A stretch of DNA of 64,000 bases from Rodentibacter caecimuris (GTDB lineage: Bacteria > Pseudomonadota > Gammaproteobacteria > Enterobacterales > Pasteurellaceae): NCBI RefSeq assembly GCF_001019715.1, contig NZ_BBXJ01000001.1, positions 310,001-374,000 on the forward strand, in the 5' to 3' direction. Numbering within the stretch: position 1 is the stretch's first letter; each line of letters begins with the position of its first letter. The notes under the pieces are model-generated. The model searched no databases. It saw only the letters and a program-made list of their open reading frames with translations, and was not told the DNA's origin. Made by a program: the position numbers and the translations under genes. Below, in pieces: positions 61,501 through 64,000 of this stretch.

Positions 61501-64000
61501 GGCAGAACCGTCTTTACCGTTCACACCGATACTACCGTCAACTCCATCTTTACCATTAGCACCTTTTTCACCCACAGTGACGTTGTTTGCGGTGAGATCT
61601 TTCGCTAAAGCGATAACAACTTTTCCGTTTTCAGTAATAGTTTTGATGTTAGTTGCATCATACTCAGTATCTGATTTTCCGCCTTTACCCACGATCTCAA
61701 GTTTTTCACCTAAATTTTTATGGATAACAGAATCATTACCGACTGACTGCGTACCAAAATCTAAACCTTTAGTATTGATTGCATTGGTTACATTATAAAG
61801 TTGTGAACCATTTACCGCGTCTTTCGAGGTTTCATTTACCTCACCATCTTTAAGGTTGGTAATTTTATTACCATCAATACTTACGTCTCCGCCCTTAATG
61901 GTTACAGCCGATTGGGAAGGATCATTATTATCTTTACCGGTAAAGACAATTGATGAGTTATTTCCACCAACCGAATTAATGCCGTTAAGATTTTTTGCCA
62001 AACGAACGGTTAAATTATTAGAACCATCAGAAATAACACCGATGTTATTATCTTCCGAAAGTTCGTTTCTGTCCGTAATACCACCTATAATGTTTACTTG
62101 TTCATTTAAGTGTTTTTTGATGACATTTGTATTTGCAATTGCATCACCATAGTATTTCATACCATCATCATGCGTCGCCACTTCATGTTCTTTGCCATCT
62201 TTATCTTTGTAAACGATACGGGTAATTCCGTCTTTACCATCTTCACCGTCAACACCGGCTTTGCCCTCTTTTACTGAAATATCAGCGGACACGCCATCGC
62301 TACCGTCAGCACCTTTAGGCCCCGTTAAACCAATATGACCCACTCCATCTTTAGCGGAAATAGAAACCGCATCTTTGCCATCTTTACCGCTGATTCCGAC
62401 TTTACCATCTTCACCATTTTGACCGTTAGGACCAGTGATTGTCACTCCATCTTTACCGTTCACACCATTTGTGCCGTTTACAACAATCTTATCTAAATTA
62501 GTTAAGTCTTTGTTCAACGCAAAACTGTAAGTTTGAGCTTCATCAGTACCGCTTTGAGTGATAGTTAAATTTTTACCTGCATCCAGATTAACTACTGCAC
62601 CCGCCCTTACTGTTTTCGCTACTGCAGAACCGTTTACATTACCGGTTGCATTTGCATTCCATCCACTGTTGTTTACGATATCAATCACTTGATGAACCGT
62701 TGCAATGCCATTTGCACCATCTTTTCCGTTCTTACCATTAATTGGAGTAGTTGGCGTTGTACCTAACTTAACATCATATTTAACAATGCCATCTTTACCT
62801 ACCGAGGCAGCTGTATAGTTACCATCTGTGAAATTTAACCCTTTTGATAAGGTAACGCTTTGATCATTTGTACCATTTGCTTTGTAGGTTAATGGCGCAT
62901 CACCAAGATTTTGTTCTGCAACAGAAACCGTATAAGTTTTCTGACCTGTCGTCTGATCTTCGTTTGGTGTCACCGTCACATTTTTGCTACCGGATTGAAC
63001 AATCGTACCTAAACCGGTAATCACTTTCTTACCGTCATTAGTAATATTTTTTAAATCTGATTTTGCAATATTTGTGATTTTAGCTTCACCCGCCACATCT
63101 TTACCGTCACCATCAACATAGCTCATGGTGACTATGCCTGCATCATTTACTTGGTATTCACCCGGTTTGATATGACGTTCTGCCGATTTTACCGAATCCA
63201 GCTGACTTAGATTAACTGCATCAGTCGGATTCGTACCATTGGCTACATTCTTAATTTGATTACCACCATTATTTAAACCTGAGTTTGTTAAGGATACGTT
63301 TTTGGTTGTATCAGCCGGGTTCGCAATAGTCATACCGCCGTTATTTATGGCAGTATTCCCTACTTTTACAGAACCTTTATCAGTTAAGTTAATATCTTTG
63401 TTAAGTTTAACCTCTAGCTTATTATTACCATCTGCAACAACATTGATATTACCGGCAGCAGATTCAAACGCTTTGGCTGCGGCTTCATCAATACCTTCAC
63501 CCTGTACTTTTACCAAAGTATTAAGTTTGTGTTTATTTTCAACAGACTCATTATTACCAGTGAATCTCAAACCATCTTCTAGTGTCGCAACAGTATGATT
63601 AGTACCTTTATCATCTTTATAAACGATACGGGTCATACCGTCTTTACCATTTGCACCATCAGTGCCATCAACGCCAACTGCGCCTTTATCACCTTTGATA
63701 GTTAAGCCGTTACTACCGTTTGTGCCGTTCAAACCGATAGATCCGTCTTTACCATTAATAACTACGGACGAACCGTCTTTGCCATTAATACCGATCTTAC
63801 CGTCAATCCCATCTTTACCCGGTGTGCCCAGCTTACCTTTTTCACCAATAGTAATGTCATTTGCTAAAGAATACGTGTAAGTTTGGTTATTAGGGTCCGT
63901 CACATCTTGTTTAACCATTAGGTTTTTACCGGCATCGAAATTTACGATCGCACTTGGCGCTACTTTAGTTGCTACAGATGTGCCATCAAGCTCACCTGCT
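58600..64000 (-). CDS. Giant trimeric autotransporter adhesin (YadA/Hia type), N-terminus outside window
   Basis: This is a surface adhesin of the trimeric autotransporter type. The frame is open from 64000 to the stop at 58600-58602, about 1,800 residues, and an internal ATG at 63918 is not the start. The last about 90 residues form the YadA membrane anchor (GIAGAAAIAGLPQV to AVGLGYEW), preceded by a coiled coil (INNINNNVNSLNNKINKV). The stalk has at least six YadA neck/connector motifs of the type ITNVxxGExxxTSxDAVNGSQLY. Between them are five collagen-like blocks of GKDG/GxxG repeats. Conserved segments follow each block (TRIVYK, VATLxDGLxFTGNN, and GEGI with FKSAKGNINV). The repeats are similar enough in DNA to recombine. 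An uptake core overlaps the 3' end (58622-58630). The signal peptide and head lie outside. Confidence 0.94.
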   Translation of the reverse strand, partial: AGELDGTSVATKVAPSAIVNFDAGKNLMVKQDVTDPNNQTYTYSLANDITIGEKGKLGTPGKDGIDGKIGINGKDGSSVVINGKDGSIGLNGTNGSNGLTIKGDKGAVGVDGTDGANGKDGMTRIVYKDDKGTNHTVATLEDGLRFTGNNESVENKHKLNTLVKVQGEGIDEAAAKAFESAAGNINVVADGNNKLEVKLNKDINLTDKGSVKVGNTAINNGGMTIANPADTTKNVSLTNSGLNNGGNQIKNVANGTNPTDAVNLSQLDSVKSAERHIKPGEYQVNDAGIVTMSYVDGDGKDVAGEAKITNIAKSDLKNITNDGKKVITGLGTIVQSGSKNVTVTPNEDQTTGQKTYTVSVAEQNLGDAPLTYKANGTNDQSVTLSKGLNFTDGNYTAASVGKDGIVKYDVKLGTTPTTPINGKNGKDGANGIATVHQVIDIVNNSGWNANATGNVNGSAVAKTVRAGAVVNLDAGKNLTITQSGTDEAQTYSFALNKDLTNLDKIVVNGTNGVNGKDGVTITGPNGQNGEDGKVGISGKDGKDAVSISAKDGVGHIGLTGPKGADGSDGVSADISVKEGKAGVDGEDGKDGITRIVYKDKDGKEHEVATHDDGMKYYGDAIANTNVIKKHLNEQVNIIGGITDRNELSEDNNIGVISDGSNNLTVRLAKNLNGINSVGGNNSSIVFTGKDNNDPSQSAVTIKGGDVSIDGNKITNLKDGEVNETSKDAVNGSQLYNVTNAINTKGLDFGTQSVGNDSVIHKNLGEKLEIVGKGGKSDTEYDATNIKTITENGKVVIALAKDLTANNVTVGEKGANGKDGVDGSIGVNGKDGSAVVINGKDGSIGLNGKDGANALTIKGADGKTGVDGKAGENKTRIVYETKDPKDPNKTIIEEVATLNDGLKFKGDKGDAIAKKLNEELEILGKLNANADVTDKNLRVDNESDKLILKMAKVLQDLTSAQFIDEITSSKSVINGNGLTITPKDAPVNKTVSVTDKGLNNGGNQIVNVDSGLRDANGNKVSLTDAKGDTLNNAVNVGDLKESINNITDPSKGGGFGLTDENGNDAKAKLGETVTVKGDVSVTTKVVNENGKAKLQVGLNKDVTIGNNQESGAITVKGENGQDGVSINGKDGSIGLKDADGKDAITLNGKDGTIGINGKDGSSGVITVVQGQAGLDGNDGKDSKTKTRIVYKKPNGETEEVATLNDGLRFTGNNEVVNSHKLNSVVTIKGEGIDKDTSENFKSAKGNINVKADGKGTLEVQLAKDLKNVDSISNKDGQKIEFKAGGTTISGGNLSVDDNKITNVKAGEDDTDAVNVKQLKDGIAQATTTVNPGKNIDVIPTKNADGSTTYTVKTKDNVDFTSVTTGNTTMNDSGITIRASDNGKTNVVLTNKGLDNGGNKVVNVADGEISSTSKDAVNGSQLHNVKQELVREGLNFKGQSGQSIHKNLGETLEIVGKGEKADTEYDAANIKTYEENGKVVVALAKDLTVNKVTVGEKGANGKDGADGSIGVNGKDGSSVVINGKDGSIGLNGKDGKNGISIKGQDGKVGVDGKDGETRLVYVEKDNPNKTHEIATTDDGLKFTGNNEVVNSRKLNSTVTVKGEGVSKSQSENFKSAKGNINVKADGKGTLEVQLTKDIDLGNDGSVRAGNTVVNNRGISVKNGPSMTADGIDAGNKKITHVAPGEVSATSTDAVNGSQLYAVNRNINNINNNVNSLNNKINKVDKDLRAGIAGAAAIAGLPQVRGNGKSMVAVAASNYRGENAVALGYTKASDNGKVLLKLSGSTNTRGDVVSAVGLGYEW
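59320..59520 (-). repeat. Collagen-like block nearest the anchor, almost repeated at 61380-61570
   Basis: The minus strand encodes GEKGANGKDGADGSIGVNGKD and related GxxG units. The block at about 61380-61570 repeats it nearly residue for residue (GADG to GVDG, DGSS to DGSA). Further, more diverged blocks lie at about 60470-60660, 62225-62470 and 63625-63840. A second repeat class, FKSAKGNINVKADGKGTLEV, occurs near 59110-59170 and 60215-60280 with almost identical surroundings. Confidence 0.8.

Noticed and set aside
58982-63880. Plus-strand frames rich in Pro, Leu and Ser opposite the adhesin
   Set aside because: They are antisense shadows of the GKDG repeats; their repetitive composition mirrors the adhesin codons.
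58600-64000. Phase-variable simple repeats (tetranucleotide tracts) controlling the adhesin or hsd genes
   Set aside because: I see no run of identical short units within the visible coding regions; the adhesin promoter lies outside the window.

Overview
The window comes from a Pasteurellaceae chromosome. The 9-bp DNA uptake core AAGTGCGGT (Haemophilus/Pasteurella type) recurs inside and between genes, the DNA is AT-rich, and the gene block mutL-miaA-glnE and a birA/guaB/guaA block look like those of Haemophilus and Pasteurella. The genus cannot be fixed from the sequence alone.

Layout. (1) 1-4893: end of mutL, then miaA and glnE on the plus strand. (2) 5136-10720: a complete rRNA operon on the minus strand (promoter, boxA, 16S, tRNA-Ile, tRNA-Ala, 23S, 5S, terminator). 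(3) 10818-16901: a type I restriction-modification operon, hsdM-hsdS-hsdR, minus strand. (4) 17111-23456: a DUF5718-type protein, birA, guaB, a GFA-family protein, a HAD phosphatase and guaA. A PurR-like operator lies between birA and guaB. (5) 23575-57461: a type VI secretion system (T6SS) island. (6) 57515-58145: a decayed IS200-like element. (7) 58600-64000: the C-terminal 1,800 residues of a giant trimeric autotransporter adhesin, minus strand, running off the window.

The T6SS island has one minus-strand structural operon, tssB-C-E-F-G-tagH-J-K-L-tagO-A-M (48954 to 34366), with many stop/start overlaps. It is flanked by two plus-strand cargo regions. The left region carries a vgrG relic (opposite strand), clpV, a DUF4123 adaptor, a VasX/BTH_I2691-like membrane effector, two paralogous membrane immunity candidates, a relic of a third, and hcp. 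The right region carries PAAR, an intact vgrG, a second DUF4123 adaptor, a second effector and a third immunity candidate. Together these give a complete sheath, baseplate, membrane complex, tube, spike and ClpV, loaded with two adaptor/effector/immunity sets.

The most interesting observation is inside the cargo regions. Both effectors share a body ending at a conserved LW[IV]xxGFWGN motif at almost the same residue (about 779). Beyond it lies a divergent, very AT-rich tail, followed directly by an immunity gene. The first immunity gene is AT-rich only in its 5' half and becomes GC-rich in its 3' half. I read this as exchangeable toxin-tail plus immunity-head cassettes, with immunity genes amplified in tandem and then decaying. 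This is an inference and needs comparison between strains.
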